DNA of 64,000 nucleotides. Source: Nilaparvata lugens (Eukaryota; Arthropoda; Insecta; Hemiptera; Delphacidae). The stretch covers positions 124,001 through 188,000 of the forward strand of contig NC_052505.1 in NCBI RefSeq assembly GCF_014356525.2. Reading direction: 5' to 3'. The notes beneath the pieces are model-generated. The model did not search any database. It was given only the letters and a program-made list of their open reading frames with translations, and was not told where the DNA came from. Below are positions 1 to 11,613 of the stretch, in pieces. The position numbers and the translations under genes were made by a program. Each line of letters begins with the position of its first letter. The stretch's first letter is position 1.

Positions 1-302
1 ACTGTGCTATGAGTGACTGATATTTAGTGCTAACTTCCCAGTTGCCTTATGAAGTTTATTGAGTGCTATCGCATGACATTGTGCAGCCCGTTCACTCTGT
101 AGCCTACTGTGAGAACATTGACAAAAATTAGAAGATAAGGATGAGATATAGATTAAATAACTATCAACTCCGGCTGACGGCTTCGGCTATGCCTAAGAAT
201 TTTCGGATTATTATGAACTATGGTATTGATTGGTGACGAATGATATTGTATTTAATTTGATATTATTCTGTATTGTTTTTTGAAGTGAAAAATGAATTCT
301 TT

Positions 303-320
303 ATCTATCTATCTATCTAT
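303..320. repeat. (CTAT)n microsatellite
   Basis: About 4.5 copies of a CTAT tetranucleotide. It abuts the C-terminal side of the transposase remnant and marks where recognisable coding stops. Confidence 0.9.
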
Positions 321-720
321 CCTACATAGACTCCTTGCCATCACAACCTGAACTTTTGAGTGTGGTTAAAGAATTTGGTCTTCTCTTTTGTCATACACTA
401 CACGTGCATCTATACTCATCTCATCAAAGCTCAAGATAGTCAATTTCTCGATTGTCTCCTTAGCTTTCAATTTTGCTGTCATGAATGTGAGAACTTCTTT
501 TAGAAGTCCTGGAAGACATTTAATATTCCTTGTCAACATTGATAAAGTTGACAATCCTGGTAATGGTAAGTTCATTTTTAATTTTAGAAAATTGTATGCT
601 CTCCTAGATAAAGAACAAAGTGTTAATGCTGGAACAATATTACTCACAAGTCAGTATCAGAAGTCAGTATCTGTTGGAAAAAACGGGATTGTGTTCCTTG
701 TATGTTATTAAACAAAGCAT
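320..720 (-). pseudogene. P-element-like transposase fragment
   Basis: Minus-strand reading frame resembling the RNase H-like catalytic region of P-element/THAP9-type transposases. Seen: an RAYNFLK...LPLPGLSTL stretch, then CLPGLLKEVL, then LSFDEMSI, where the aspartate of FDEM corresponds to the first catalytic acidic residue in this family. After one in-frame stop near 363 the frame continues with a VQVVMARSL stretch that also fits the family, then is lost at the CTAT repeat. Only about 120 residues remain; the THAP zinc finger, the rest of the catalytic domain and terminal repeats are absent. This is a dead fragment of a cut-and-paste DNA transposon. The family assignment rests on motif recognition by eye. 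Confidence 0.6.
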
Positions 721-837
721 ATAACTTAGGTAATTCATTTTCTAACGCAGCACCGATGATAAATTGATGTAAGGTATGTAGAAGTATGATAAATCAGGCA
801 CCAGAATACTGAGTGTAATTCATGGAAACGTACGTAG

Positions 838-950
838 AATTATTTATTTATTTATACGTGGATACAATAACAAATCATATAAATATGATTGGGAAGGAAC
901 AACAGGCTTGGCCCAAAACTATTCCATTCCCAAATTTTGATTACATGTCC
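838..950 (-). repeat. possible LINE 3' tail
   Basis: On the minus strand this reads as a short unique sequence ending in an AATAAATAAATAAAT-type tail, the usual look of a LINE 3' end with tetranucleotide repeats. No coding part is attached. It could instead be a simple repeat next to AT-rich DNA. Confidence 0.3.
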
Positions 951-1320
951 AAAAAATAGGTTATGTTTCTTCTGTAAGAAGTTCAAGCTCAACTTTCGTC
1001 CAAAAATAAATATGAGATGCAAATTTTAAATTTAGAAAAATTAAAACACCAAATTATAGTTAAATATTACACTTAATTATCACTGCACATTGAATTAAGT
1101 TATTTTATGAATTTTGAAGCCAAAAATACACACAAATTCTCACTAAGAACAGCATTAAACCATGAAGACATATATTTTCTTCTTCTTCTTCTTCTTCTTG
1201 TAAGTGTGTGCCAAGTTTTTTCGTGATCGGATATGGCATGTAAAATCTAGGGGCGCAGCTCATACATTCATGCCGGTGTCATATGCGGAGATCGCCCACT
1301 ATGTACAGAACGCCCATGAA
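951..1320. other. AT-rich stretch without gene
   Basis: No coding signal or structured repeat except a (TTC)n run at 1177-1199. Confidence 0.6.
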
Positions 1321-1372
1321 TGACGTCACGCGTAAATGACGTCACACCTATCCTATCGAAACTATGACGTCA
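1321..1372. promoter_or_regulatory. three TGACGTCA palindromes
   Basis: The 8-base palindrome TGACGTCA, the consensus of CREB/ATF-type bZIP sites, occurs at 1321-1328, 1337-1344 and 1365-1372. No gene starts nearby, so a regulatory role is unproven. The same core also occurs in the palindrome cluster at 10.1-10.9 kb, which suggests it travels with repeats. Confidence 0.35.
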
Positions 1373-1375
1373 TTG

Positions 1376-1800
1376 AGGGGTATTTCTCTCCCCACAACTC
1401 CGCTCCCCCCGCTTGCTCGATACCCTTTTTCTCTCTCGACACCATGCTCAAACCTCACTCTCACTCATTCTCTCTCATAGAAGACTCTGCTCTGTCAAAG
1501 TTTCTTCCTCTCAATCATATACATTCCCTCTTCCTCACACACGTGCTCCCCTCCCACCGCTCGCTCAGTACAATCATTCTCTCTCGACATTCACTCTCCC
1601 TCGTTCTCTCTCATAGAACACCATACACAATAGTAATATTATAAGGAAAAAATAATAATTCCGCGCGCGCGCGCGCGTACCTGATGCTCTGTCAATGTAT
1701 CTTTCAATCAATCCTATACATTCCTTCTTTCTCACACAAGCACACACGTCTATACAGTACTTCTCTCTCACACTCTTGTTCACCTACTCTCCTTACTATT
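1376..1800. repeat. CT-rich low-complexity repeat with (CG)8 run
   Basis: Strand-asymmetric CTCTC/CACTC-rich DNA with a pure alternating CG tract at 1662-1677. A segment near 1513-1545 recurs imperfectly near 1706-1749, so part of the block is an internal direct duplication. Open frames here are compositional and are not called as genes. Confidence 0.7.
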
Positions 1801-1857
1801 CACTTGACATAAATAAATAATTTTTTTATAGAACAACTTTCATTATAGAACAAGAGC

Positions 1858-2213
1858 TTATATTTATTATGTGTTCCAACGCTGGTGAACAGTGAGTAAA
1901 TACTGATTATACAGATATAATCGATTATATCTGGCTAATTAGGATTGTTATTGAATAATGACTATCATTTCGTTATTAAATCTATATTGATAAACTGTAT
2001 TGGAAATTGGAATTTCAGTACCTACATAAATCAAATTCTTTTTATTCTTCTCTCTACAAATCTACGCTTTGCGATTCTTCTAGAGTAATAATTAAACAAT
2101 ATTATTTTTATATATTATTATACTATTTAATAATAAGTAAACAATATTATAAGCTACAACAGTTATTTTATTTACTCACTGTTCACCAGCGTTGGAATAC
2201 ATAATAAATATAA
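1858..2213. mobile_element. MITE with 42-bp terminal inverted repeats
   Basis: Inverted repeats at 1861-1902 and 2169-2210 match with a single mismatch over 42 bases (core GTGTTCCAACGCTGGTGAAC). The AT-rich interior of about 265 bases has no transposase. The inverted match extends a few bases outward, so the exact ends and target duplication are not certain. A non-autonomous DNA transposon is the likely explanation. Confidence 0.8.
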
Positions 2214-4288
2214 TCCAAAATAATCTAAAATGATAGAATCTAAATTTTTGTCTTCGAATGGATTTCAGTTTTTTTGTGCCATATACAGAAGTCCAGTTTA
2301 TTATCACCAATAAACCTTGAATAATTATGCTGCTTGAACTAGACTCATAGAATAATTATAATCATAAATATAAATAATACCAGCAGTTAAACCATACTCC
2401 GCAAGGGTATTTTTAAAGCACTGAATAGTGGTTCAGATTGAATTTAGGTTTTGATATTGAACATATTCAATTGTAAATATTGACAATCAATAATAAAACG
2501 ATTCGATTGGCTCTTTCATCCTCTTGTATCACAGAATAAATAAATTTGTTTTTATTACTCATTAATTAACAAACATGATGTAGGTAGGCATAAAATATAA
2601 TCTTCCTCAGTAAATCAAGAATCATCGTACAAAATTTCAAGTGAATCAGTTGAGTAGTTCTCACGCGAATGCCTCATTCGCGAATTTCCCATCCCATATG
2701 TGTGTTAGCCAAATCTATACTTTATAATATTATAGAATTGCTATTACTATATCTTTCTTAATGAATTAATTTCTACTGTATGTTATGATATTTTTTAACT
2801 AGAAATAAATTCATTCATTTATTTATCGTCTATTTTCTGTTTATCAATTTTAAACATCATTCTAGAATGATATTATCATGCTTTATATTGAATATATTGA
2901 TGCTACAAAATAACACCAAAGGTACAGGCTTCCTAACGCTCTGTGAACTTGTAGTGCACAGGTGTCGAATATTTTAGAAAAATTGAAAAGAAACTTCAAA
3001 CTTCACGTTGTCAGAATATGTTGTGAAGCTTTAACTTTGTACAAGCATAGTCTTTTCAATAAAACGCATTCAAAAATGCGTCCAAAATTTGGAAAAATGT
3101 TATTATAAACTATGAATTTTGTATAGCACAGTTTTCACGGGATTCTGATTGTATTAACTTTACAAGATCTTCAATTTGAAAAATTTATTGGTAAAAACTG
3201 AGCTTGTAGAAAATTCATTAGAGATCAATACATATTTTCAGTATATTATGAACAAACTATCACCAGGATTCCAATGCATCTGGATTATGTAGGGGAATTC
3301 CCATCAAAATATTTTCTCCCATATTGTAGTTGAAAAAGGTTATTCCTGAAAACTGATCATTCATTAGTGTTCAGTGATTGTCACTATTTCTACGTTTTCT
3401 AAGCTTTTTTCGAAAATCAATGAGCAGAACATTTTGAAATTTAGTAGTACTGTGTATAGGTTCACTGAGGACTAGACAGTTTTGGGAAACAGATAATCAA
3501 ACTATTATTATGAATAACCACCATTATGAAAAATGGTAATAAGAACAAATAAAACGTTTACTACTGTACTCATCACCATAATCTAATATCATGAATAATC
3601 CACATTAAGCTCCTTTTTCAATGCACCAGCCATTTTAATTCGTACCCAAAACCACTAACCGTACACACTGGTTTATTACAACTGAATATCTATACTTGGC
3701 TGTGAATCAATAATATCAATTATAATATTTTAGTTTGCAGTACAAATTATTCAGGGCTCAAATCGCAGAAAAATCGTATATTAAAAAAAGTCTCCAGAAC
3801 GGTCGTCCTGTACGATATTATCCACGCCTAAGCTTCTGAGCTTTCAGTCTTTGTAACATAAAAATAAAAATTTTTTATTGGAAAAAATAAAACAATATAA
3901 ATTCAAGTTTCTGTGAAATAATTGCAACGGTTGAAAACGATTCAATTCTATTTTTTCTTTTTCTTTACTCTTATTGTCAGTTGAGGGTTGAAGACATAGC
4001 CAGGATTTATGTATTGCTGTGGGAGGGGCCAGAAGTAAAATATTAAATATTCAATAATTAGGCTAATGATTACCTACCTACATAGGTTGATATTCACCAA
4101 ATACAATTTATATCAAAAACACAGTCACGTAAGAACAATAAGGACCTTATTTGTGAATCAGATTTTATTATTCATGGCTATATTATATTAAGGTGAGCTA
4201 CATCATACATATATCAGTTAATCTCAGGTATGCAGCATAAGTTATTCTTGACAGGGGAACATTCAAGAGTGAGAACTGTTCATTGTGA
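2214..4288. other. AT-rich intergenic DNA
   Basis: Both strands read for domains and repeats. There is no reading frame with recognisable content, no RNA gene and no clear inverted repeat. Confidence 0.6.
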
Positions 4289-4454
4289 AGGTGCGTACAG
4301 GCTTATGCGCCACGAACACGCGTATTTCTCTTTTCATTAGCTAATATTATGCCTATTATATCTGTATTTTACTGTTTCTGTACAAATGCAGAAGATATAA
4401 AGCTGATGAAAAGCGAAATACGCGTGTTTTTGGCGCGTAAGTCTGTACGCACCT
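4289..4454. mobile_element. short MITE, AGGTGCGTACAG termini
   Basis: Arms 4289-4336 and about 4407-4454 are imperfect inverted repeats (AGGTGCGTACAG...ACACGCGTATTTC, with scattered mismatches) around a spacer of about 70 bases. Too short to encode anything; typical of a miniature inverted-repeat element. Confidence 0.75.
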
Positions 4455-4553
4455 ATAGAAAGAGGGGTTGTAGATTTCTGAAACCTGGTTAAAGTTATAC
4501 ACTTATCAATTTATAAACTTTATAAAAACACAAGATTTGAAACCTAACTTCTA

Positions 4554-4800
4554 GGCTGGTCACATATTGCGACGACACGCGACGTGACAACAAGATGTAA
4601 CCCCAGTCTGCTATAGGCCCTATGAGTTAACATCATAAAATTATAATGTTCATTTTTTTATAATGAAGCTTTGTCTCATATTTGATTATAATGAACCTCT
4701 GTCTCATTGTGAAAATTACAATATTATGATCATAAAAATAATATTATCTCATCTAGCAGACTCGTGTCCCGCCGCGTCGCGTATCAATATGGGACTAGCC
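4554..4800. mobile_element. MITE with GGCTRGTC termini
   Basis: Left end GGCTGGTCACATATTG and right end CAATATGGGACTAGCC are inverted. Just inside, GCGACGACACGCGACG faces CGCCGCGTCGCGTATC, and an AGTCTGCTA/TAGCAGACT pair follows. The interior is AT-rich and non-coding. It lies about 100 bases from the previous MITE. Confidence 0.7.
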
Positions 4801-5939
4801 ATATTGGCAATTGCAATCCAATATGTTTGGAGAATCCATTAATTTTTCTACAAATACAATTTATTACACTATGCTCACATTATGGCATCATGATATATTT
4901 GGAAGTATTGAAAAAAGAAATATTGCTTGTTTAAAGAAAGAGGTATGACACACAAAAAGAGTCGGCTCGCTTCACTCGCCTCCATTTACATTCCACATTC
5001 TCCCTTCAAATATTAATATATTATAGAGACTTTCAAGTTCAACGCAATTACTGCTCAATTACATCAAAGTACCTTAGAGTTGCAGATATCTTTGTCTATT
5101 CTAATGAAGATTATTAAAAATATTAATTCCCATGTAGAGACATAGTTCGTTATACGAAAACGTAACATATACATTATATGATACTTAAAAGGATTTGTGT
5201 ATTTCAGTCTAGTACTTTGAAATTTGACATAGAAATAAATGATAAGTAGAGAAGTAGTTTCAAAACATTAATTCCATCCAACTTCTTTGAGTTCCAATGT
5301 ACTTGAAAAATCTAGAAAAATGCAATGAAACACTGGGGAAAAAACCCTTCAATACAGCACTTAAGCTGAACCCGTGTATCGATTTTAAACTTTTTCAAGT
5401 TCAGTAGTTACTGAAAAACTAGGAAAAGCTCATTCCAAATGCATAATAGGCGTAATTAATAGGCAAATAGAAATAGGCGTATCATCAAGCAGCAGCTAAG
5501 AAAACACAGAAGAAGGCTGGAAAACCACTGAAACCCTTATTTTCGGGCGTAGGCTTATCTCTAATGAAATTTCGAATCCTTTCAAAGACAAAGTTGATCT
5601 GCCCTACCTGTACTTTTATATTAAATTTAAACATCTGTATCCTCGAAAACGCTGATAAAACGCAAATTCTGCTCAACATTTTTGAAGGATTCAAAACATC
5701 TTTATTTTTTGAAATTTAATGAAAATACAGTATGAATTTCGGGAGGTGGGTCCAGACCAAACCCCCCTCGCAACGTCCTTGCGAAGGGGGAGGATGGAGT
5801 GTGACAAAGTTGTAAAAGAATTTGAGGATACTTATCACATTTTAATGACTATCTTTATTTTAATGATATTTATAATAAATTGATTACTTTCAACTCGGTT
5901 TTCATTCTCTCGGAAAAGGTTACGCAAAACTTATAGGCC
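4801..5939. other. AT-rich intergenic DNA
   Basis: No convincing gene. A small open frame on the minus strand near 5485-5694 has no recognisable features. Confidence 0.55.
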
Positions 5940-7660
5940 TCTTTCACACGATAGGAGACGTGCAACTTGAACACTGAACAGTGTTCTCGTTTTTTTGTCG
6001 AAGTACATTGAGTCAAATCGTGTCTTTCACATGGTGACTCCTATCCAGGAACCTCGTTTTGTCATGTCTTTTCCCCTCGAGGCAAGCAGAGGCAAGATCT
6101 AACAACTGTGCCGACGTTTCCACAAAGTATGACTCATCACTTTTTTCTCAAAGTCTAACTTCCTTAAAAATATAGATAGAAGATTTCTGATTTCGGATTT
6201 GGATTCAGCGACCCCAAATTCTTTAAAGCGTAAGTCCCGTTTTCGAAAATATCCGAAAACAAGGAAGTTATGGCTGTTTTTAATAAAGCTTCCTATTATC
6301 ATATAATTATACGGTAAAAACGAACAGGTACTGTACTATACAGTACGTAAGTACTCTAGCTATTATAATACAACTTACACTGTATTCGTTGTAGGAAATT
6401 TGGTAGGTTATTTATCTTGATTTCTGAAAATACCCCAAAATAAGGGAGTAAGATAACTTTGAAAAACCAAAGTTTTCCTGCCGATTGAAGAAACATTGAA
6501 AATTAGTCTAAGACATATTATGTCTTAGAATAAAAACGTGTAACAAATATCAGATCACTATTCAAGCTATCAAGCTTTTCATAAATTTCATAAGTTTGTG
6601 TCGACGGTATATGACATAAAAGGCAAATGCTCGCGCTTGGTCCATAGTTCTACAACTGAGGAATGAGGATTTAGGTCAGCAACTAAAATCGACAAGCCAT
6701 GATTGTCAATCTTACTCATGATACAAAGCTTTGTACTATGATACATGGTTTTCATTCCGTATCATTCTTAATAAAAATAAAACAAGATTCTGGTTTCAAA
6801 AGCATCAAAGTCGCCAGGCTGGTCTGAGCTATTCATGACTTTTTTTCAGTATGCATTATCAACTCAGCAGTTCTAATACACAGACATCACTACTTGGAAT
6901 GCCATGACATTTTCTATTCTCTCAATTCCTATTATTACCATAGATCGATTCAGATCAGCACAATGTTTATACTGTATGTTCATAATAGATTTTTCTGATT
7001 GTAAAAAGAAATAGTCAATAATTGCTGGGAATTTAAAGTGATATTCAATGATTTGAACCTGATAAATTGGATTGTTGAATGACAATTGAAATTCAGTGAA
7101 TTTTACTGTACAACATTCCTTTTCCTCCTATTTTATTGGGTGATGAGTGGAGATGATTTATGATTTCATATTTGGATTCATCTTTTCATAGCTCAATATT
7201 TTTTTGGAAAACTAGAATTTTTAAAAATTAAAAATGTTTATGTATAAACTTCTCAGGTGTTCAAAAACTTCTTAAAACCTTTGCCTGTCCCTTTGTGAGG
7301 CAGGAGTATTATTATCTTAGTATGTACTATATAATCATATGATAATGGAAAGCTATATTAAAAACAGCTATAACTCCCTTGTTTTCGGGTATTTTTGAAA
7401 ATGGGACTTACGCTTTAAAGAATTTGAGGTCGCTGAATCCAAATCCGAATCAGAAATTTCTATCTATATTTTTAAGGAAGTTAGACTTTGAGAAAAAGTG
7501 ATGAGTCATAGGTTTGAGCAAACGTCGGCATAGTTGTTAGATCTGTCGGCTTATTTGTAAGATCCCCATGTGAAAGTACAGGAGAGCTGCAAAATATGAA
7601 ATATGATCTTCCATAATATGATATTCCAGGAGCGATGTCTCTGCCGTGTGAAACTGGCCA
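5940..7660. mobile_element. large inverted-repeat element with about 210-bp inner arms
   Basis: The sequence at about 6095-6305 recurs inverted at about 7330-7545 (for example TTCTTTAAAGCGTAAGTCCC against GGGACTTACGCTTTAAAGAA). Short outer matches (CTTTCACACG near 5941, CGTGTGAAA near 7651) suggest the true termini lie further out. The roughly 1 kb between the arms is AT-rich with no transposase. Likely a foldback or MITE-like element, perhaps enlarged by a later insertion. Confidence 0.65.
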
Positions 7661-8164
7661 TATTCATTCAACTTTTTAAAGACTGTCGATTCTCTGATCA
7701 CTTATTTTCTAGAGAATCCTAATGCAAAACAACAATAATTGTTTCTCAATAATCAGACAATCGATAATGTTGGCGCCACCTGTCACTCCCCTCCTTGTCC
7801 ATCCATTGTGAATGGAGTGGGTATTCCTGGAGTGTCAATGATCTCAAACCAAAACAAATATACACAATATATTGTTCATTAGGCTCCATTTCATTCACCT
7901 CAGACATGAGTTGAGTCGTTGATCTGCTACCGCGAACATCTCGGCTTGGCTATACTCTGATTTCTGAATATTATTGTCGTTGCGCTCTGTCTTAGAGAAA
8001 CAGCATTCGGCTGAATTTATTATTGTTTATTGATTAATTTTTTTCAATTTCCGCGTGTGAAGTGTTGAAAAATAATATTTTACCTGTACAAAGTAACACT
8101 TTCGTACAAAATAAAATTTGTACGAAATTGAGAAGTGGGTCTTGCTCTAGGAAACGGTCAAAGT
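7661..8164. other. flank and possible LINE 5' region
   Basis: No gene recognised. The last part runs without a break into the coding remnant of the plus-strand LINE and may hold degenerate upstream LINE sequence. Confidence 0.35.
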
Positions 8165-9273
8165 TCAATTAGTTTTGAACGAAAGCAAGCTTGGTTTGAT
8201 AATGAGTGTTGGAAAGCCAGAAACAAGGTTTTATCTCTTTTAAATTTGTATCACCGTATCGATAATGATTGCACTAGAAAATTGTACTTATATGAGAGAA
8301 ATTAATTTAAAAAAATATGTTACGAGAAACGTAAAAGCTATGAGAAATGGACATATAAAAATGAGCAGATAGAGTGTGTCAACAGGTATAAATATCTGGG
8401 GGTAGTTCTAACTCCAACCTTGAATTTTGAAGCTCAAGTGAGTGATAAATTAGACAAGGCAAAATTAGCATTGAATGTGGCATGGAAAGGTATTTTAAAT
8501 AGTAGTAGTGTAGATTTTTCAGCCAAATGTAAGTTGTTCAAAGCTTGTGCAAGGGCGATCTTGTGTTACGGAGCACAGGTGTGGGGTTTTAGACAATATG
8601 ATAGTGTAGAAAAGTTGCAGCGCCTTTTCATCAAGAAGATTTTTGCACTTCCAATAAATACACCGAATTATATGTTGTTTATTGAAACTCAACTAACACC
8701 TCTATTCGAATATTGCCTTAGACTCCATTACAATTATATTCTAAGAGTTATGAAAATGAAAGATGAAAGGCTCCCTAAATCCTGGCTCAACAAGTTATTC
8801 AAAAGAAATGTTTCTGGTTCAAAGAGTGGAAGAAATTAAGTAATCAAATTGGTATAAATTATGAGTACGAAGTTAATTGGGATGACTCATTTAAAAGAAT
8901 AATCACAGGTTTGAACAAGATGCATAGGGAAATTTTTTTGCGGGATGCTCAAGATGGGCGTTTCCACACATGGTACAAAACTCTCAATTTGGAACTGGGT
9001 GACAAAAATTATAATTATGAAATGTGGGTCATGAGGTGGATACTTAAAGCAAGGGGTGAACTGATCCATTCAAACTACAAGCCATGGGTTGCTGATGGGA
9101 ATTATGTTTGCTCCATGTGTAATCTGAAAGAAATTGAGGATATTTATCATTTCATAGCTCGATGTCCTTGTTTAAGAGAATGGAGAAGAAAATGGTTTGG
9201 AATTGGGGAGCTATCAAGGGATGATTTCGTTTCTTTTATGAATGGAAGAGATTGGGTAGGGTTGGCCTCCTAA
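8165..9273 (+). pseudogene. non-LTR retrotransposon (LINE) pol remnant, RT core deleted
   Basis: About 8177-8341 reads as the linker between endonuclease and reverse transcriptase (WFDNECWKARNK, with a stop). At 8342 it jumps directly to the thumb/connection region (KWTYKNEQ...VNRYKYLGVV), so the whole catalytic RT core is missing; a short GAGAA microhomology at the joint suggests a deletion. The C-terminal part continues through one frame change near 8838 to a zinc-knuckle-like CSMCNLKEIEDIYHFIARC (C-x2-C...H-x4-C), usual at LINE C-termini. It stops at 9271-9273. The part from 8342 on is duplicated in inverted orientation at 12.3-14.95 kb. A dead copy; clade not resolved. Confidence 0.8.
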
Positions 9274-10135
9274 AAACTGTAGAGATGCTGGCGTTATAGG
9301 CGATACTTACACAGGAGTTCAACTGGTAACTTAGTATAATAAATTGAAACTTATTTATTGAATCTGAGTTGGGTAGAAGTATCGTGTTATAATATAATAC
9401 AATATAGGTTATTCGAATATTCTCAGGAGGACATCATAGGAAGACGAAATGAAAGGGAATATTAATTCTATGTTATGATTTCCCAACTGCTGACAGTTAT
9501 TATCATAATATAAAAAGTATAGCTTTCTTTTTATGAAATTAATGTATTTTGTTTAGAATGTAGGTTACTATTAAAACTAATTTATGGAATATTCACTTTA
9601 TTGAATTCAACATTACTGATTTATTTTGTTTCTAAGGTTGTTTTTTCTGTTTTTGTTTCACTATTAAAGAACATTCTGCATAGCTTTGATTTATGTAATA
9701 ATAGTATTATTGGGTTTTACCGACTTTCCGGCTGACGATTGTTTAATCAAGCCGTATAAATGTGTGTTTCCTCATTCATTGTATGTTGCAAATTTGAAGA
9801 TTGAAGCATTATTTCTATTCTATTCTATTCTAACTTGTGTGCTGAAAGAAAAAGATCTGGGAGGAATGAGAAAATGAGAACAATAATAATAAAAATTAGT
9901 TTTATGAAACGGTGGCTGTTGAGAGGGGAGGGTACATCACAAGATGTTTGTACTCATTTCAACTGGTTTTATTTCAGTAAAAATCAGCTGGAAGTTTCAA
10001 GTGAGAATGCTATAGTGAGGTGGCAGTGTAGGAAGATAGGAGAAAAGGGTTGCCAGATCTCAGCCTTGCCACCCAAACAGCTGATACAGGTTTATCTGAT
10101 GAATTTAACTGTTCATTATAGAGAACTGTGCAACA
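8342..10135 (+). repeat. left arm of large inverted duplication
   Basis: This arm matches the reverse complement of 12292-14950 (less the 863-bp insertion there) with few differences by eye. It holds the LINE thumb-to-C-terminus, the LINE 3' UTR ending in a (TTCTA)n-type tail near 9815-9833, and about 300 bases of flank beyond the LINE. The duplicated flank means the LINE was already in place when the segment was inverted and copied. Confidence 0.85.
9274..9833 (+). other. LINE 3' UTR with (TTCTA)n-like tail
   Basis: Non-coding sequence after the LINE stop, ending in ATTCTATTCTATTCTA. The mirrored copy at about 13452-14020 ends in the complementary GAATA repeat, marking the LINE 3' terminus. 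Small open frames inside are incidental. Confidence 0.6.
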
Positions 10136-11160
10136 GTCTAGAATGAGAGAGATTGATGAGAAGAGAGTCGACTGTGCGTGTGACGTATGACACTGTGACG
10201 TCAAGCGATGGTCCATCTCCGCATAGATTATCTCTCTCTTCACTAGCTGCACTGTGCTAACTCATGCTTTCGCCTATGGTACATCTGTACATAGCGCAAA
10301 CTGGTTTTCTTTCAGTAAAAATCAGCTGGAAGTTTCAAGTGGGAATGCGAGTGCGTGAATGCTGATTGCATTTGTGAGAATGCGCGCGCAACAGTCTAGA
10401 ATGAGAGAGATTGATGAGAAGGGAGTCGACTGTGCGTGTGACATATGACACTGTGACGTCATCGATGGTCCATCTCCGCATAGACTATCTCTCTCTTCAC
10501 TAGCTGCACTGTGCTAACTCATGCTTTCGCCTATGGTACATCTGTACATAGAGGGCGATCTGCGCATACTACAAGATAGTCTATGCGGAGATGGACCATC
10601 GTTTGACGTCACAGTGTCATACATCACACGCACAGTCGACTCCCTTCTCATCAATCTCTCTCATTCTAGACTGTTGCGCGCGCATTCTCACAAATGCAAT
10701 CAGCATTCACGCACTCGCATTCCCACTTGAAACATCCAGCTGATTTTTACTGAAAGAAAACCAGTTTGCGCTATGTACAGATGTACCATAGGCGAAAGCA
10801 TGAGAGAGCACAGTGCAGTAAGTAAAGAGAGAGATAGCCTATGCAGAGATGGAACATTGCTGACGTCACAGTCTCATACCTCACACACACAGTCGACTCC
10901 CTTCTCATCCTTCTCCCTCGTCCTAGACTCAAAATGCAATCTGCATTCATGCACTCGCATTTTCACTTGAAACTTCCAGCTGATTTTTACTGAAATAAAA
11001 CCAGTTGAAATGAGTACAAACTTGAAACTTCAAGTTTCAAGTGCATTTTCACTTGAAACTTCCAGCTGATTTTTACTGAAATAAAACCAGTTGAAATGAG
11101 TACAAACATCTTGTGATGTATCTGCACCCTCCCCTCTCAACAGCCACCGTTTCATAAAAC
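10129..11160. repeat. nested palindrome cluster
   Basis: The region is built from several copies, in both orientations, of one repeat unit. About 10290-10550 is the reverse complement of about 10570-10800, giving a palindrome of roughly 500 bases with a short spacer. A partial plus-orientation copy precedes it (10129-10295), and shortened inverted copies follow at 10830-11000 and 11030-11160. Shared marks are GTCGACTGTGCGTGTGAC, TGACGTCA-type sites, CATCTCCGCATAGA and AAAATCAGCTGGAAGTTTCA. Open frames here are by-products of the repeats. Confidence 0.8.
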
Positions 11161-11230
11161 TAATTTTTATTATTATTGTTCTCACTCACTCATTCCTCCC
11201 AGCTCTTTTTCTTTCAGCACACAACTTTTC
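11161..11230. repeat. LINE-free copy of the arm flank
   Basis: This carries the same flank found outside the LINE tails at 9834 and 13445 (CTCTTTTTCTTTCAGCACAC), but continues as CAACTTTTC with no LINE tail. It therefore resembles an empty insertion site for the LINE. Confidence 0.6.
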
Positions 11231-11355
11231 TTTTAGCAACAACATGATTGTATAATAGGTTGTTGAGAACTCTTCATTAACTTCCATTGATAAGTAATAA
11301 TAAATTATAATGGTGTTTGATCATAATTACATTGATTTATGATCAATGATTCTAT

Positions 11356-11613
11356 TAATCACTTTGAACAATTAATTACGACATAGCAGTCAGGTATTTA
11401 TATAAATAGAAGCTATTAGCTTCTACTTACATTAGTGTAGCGCTTCGGACACTAGTTCCTTCATCAACACTAGGTCTCATAACACTCGATAACACGAGTG
11501 TTGATGAAGGAACTAGTGTCCGAAAGCGCTACACTAATGTAAGTAGAAGCTAATAGCTTTTATTTATATAAATACCTGACTGCTATGTCGTAATTAATTG
11601 TTCAAAGTGATTA
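11356..11613. repeat. near-perfect hairpin, arms about 116 bp
   Basis: The arm 11356-11471 and its reverse complement 11496-11613 differ at only a few positions, separated by a 24-base loop (AGGTCTCATAACACTCGATA...). If transcribed it would form a long double-stranded hairpin. It may be a young foldback element or an inverted tandem copy. Confidence 0.85.

Noticed and set aside
1336..1644. 102-codon Ser/His/Leu-rich frame
   Set aside because: Composition of a CT-rich low-complexity block; no domain.
10521..10970. Short open frames in the palindrome cluster
   Set aside because: Similar peptides recur because the repeat unit recurs; no independent coding evidence.
11356..11613. A microRNA precursor
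   Set aside because: Arms of about 116 bases with almost no bulges fit a foldback element better than a miRNA hairpin.
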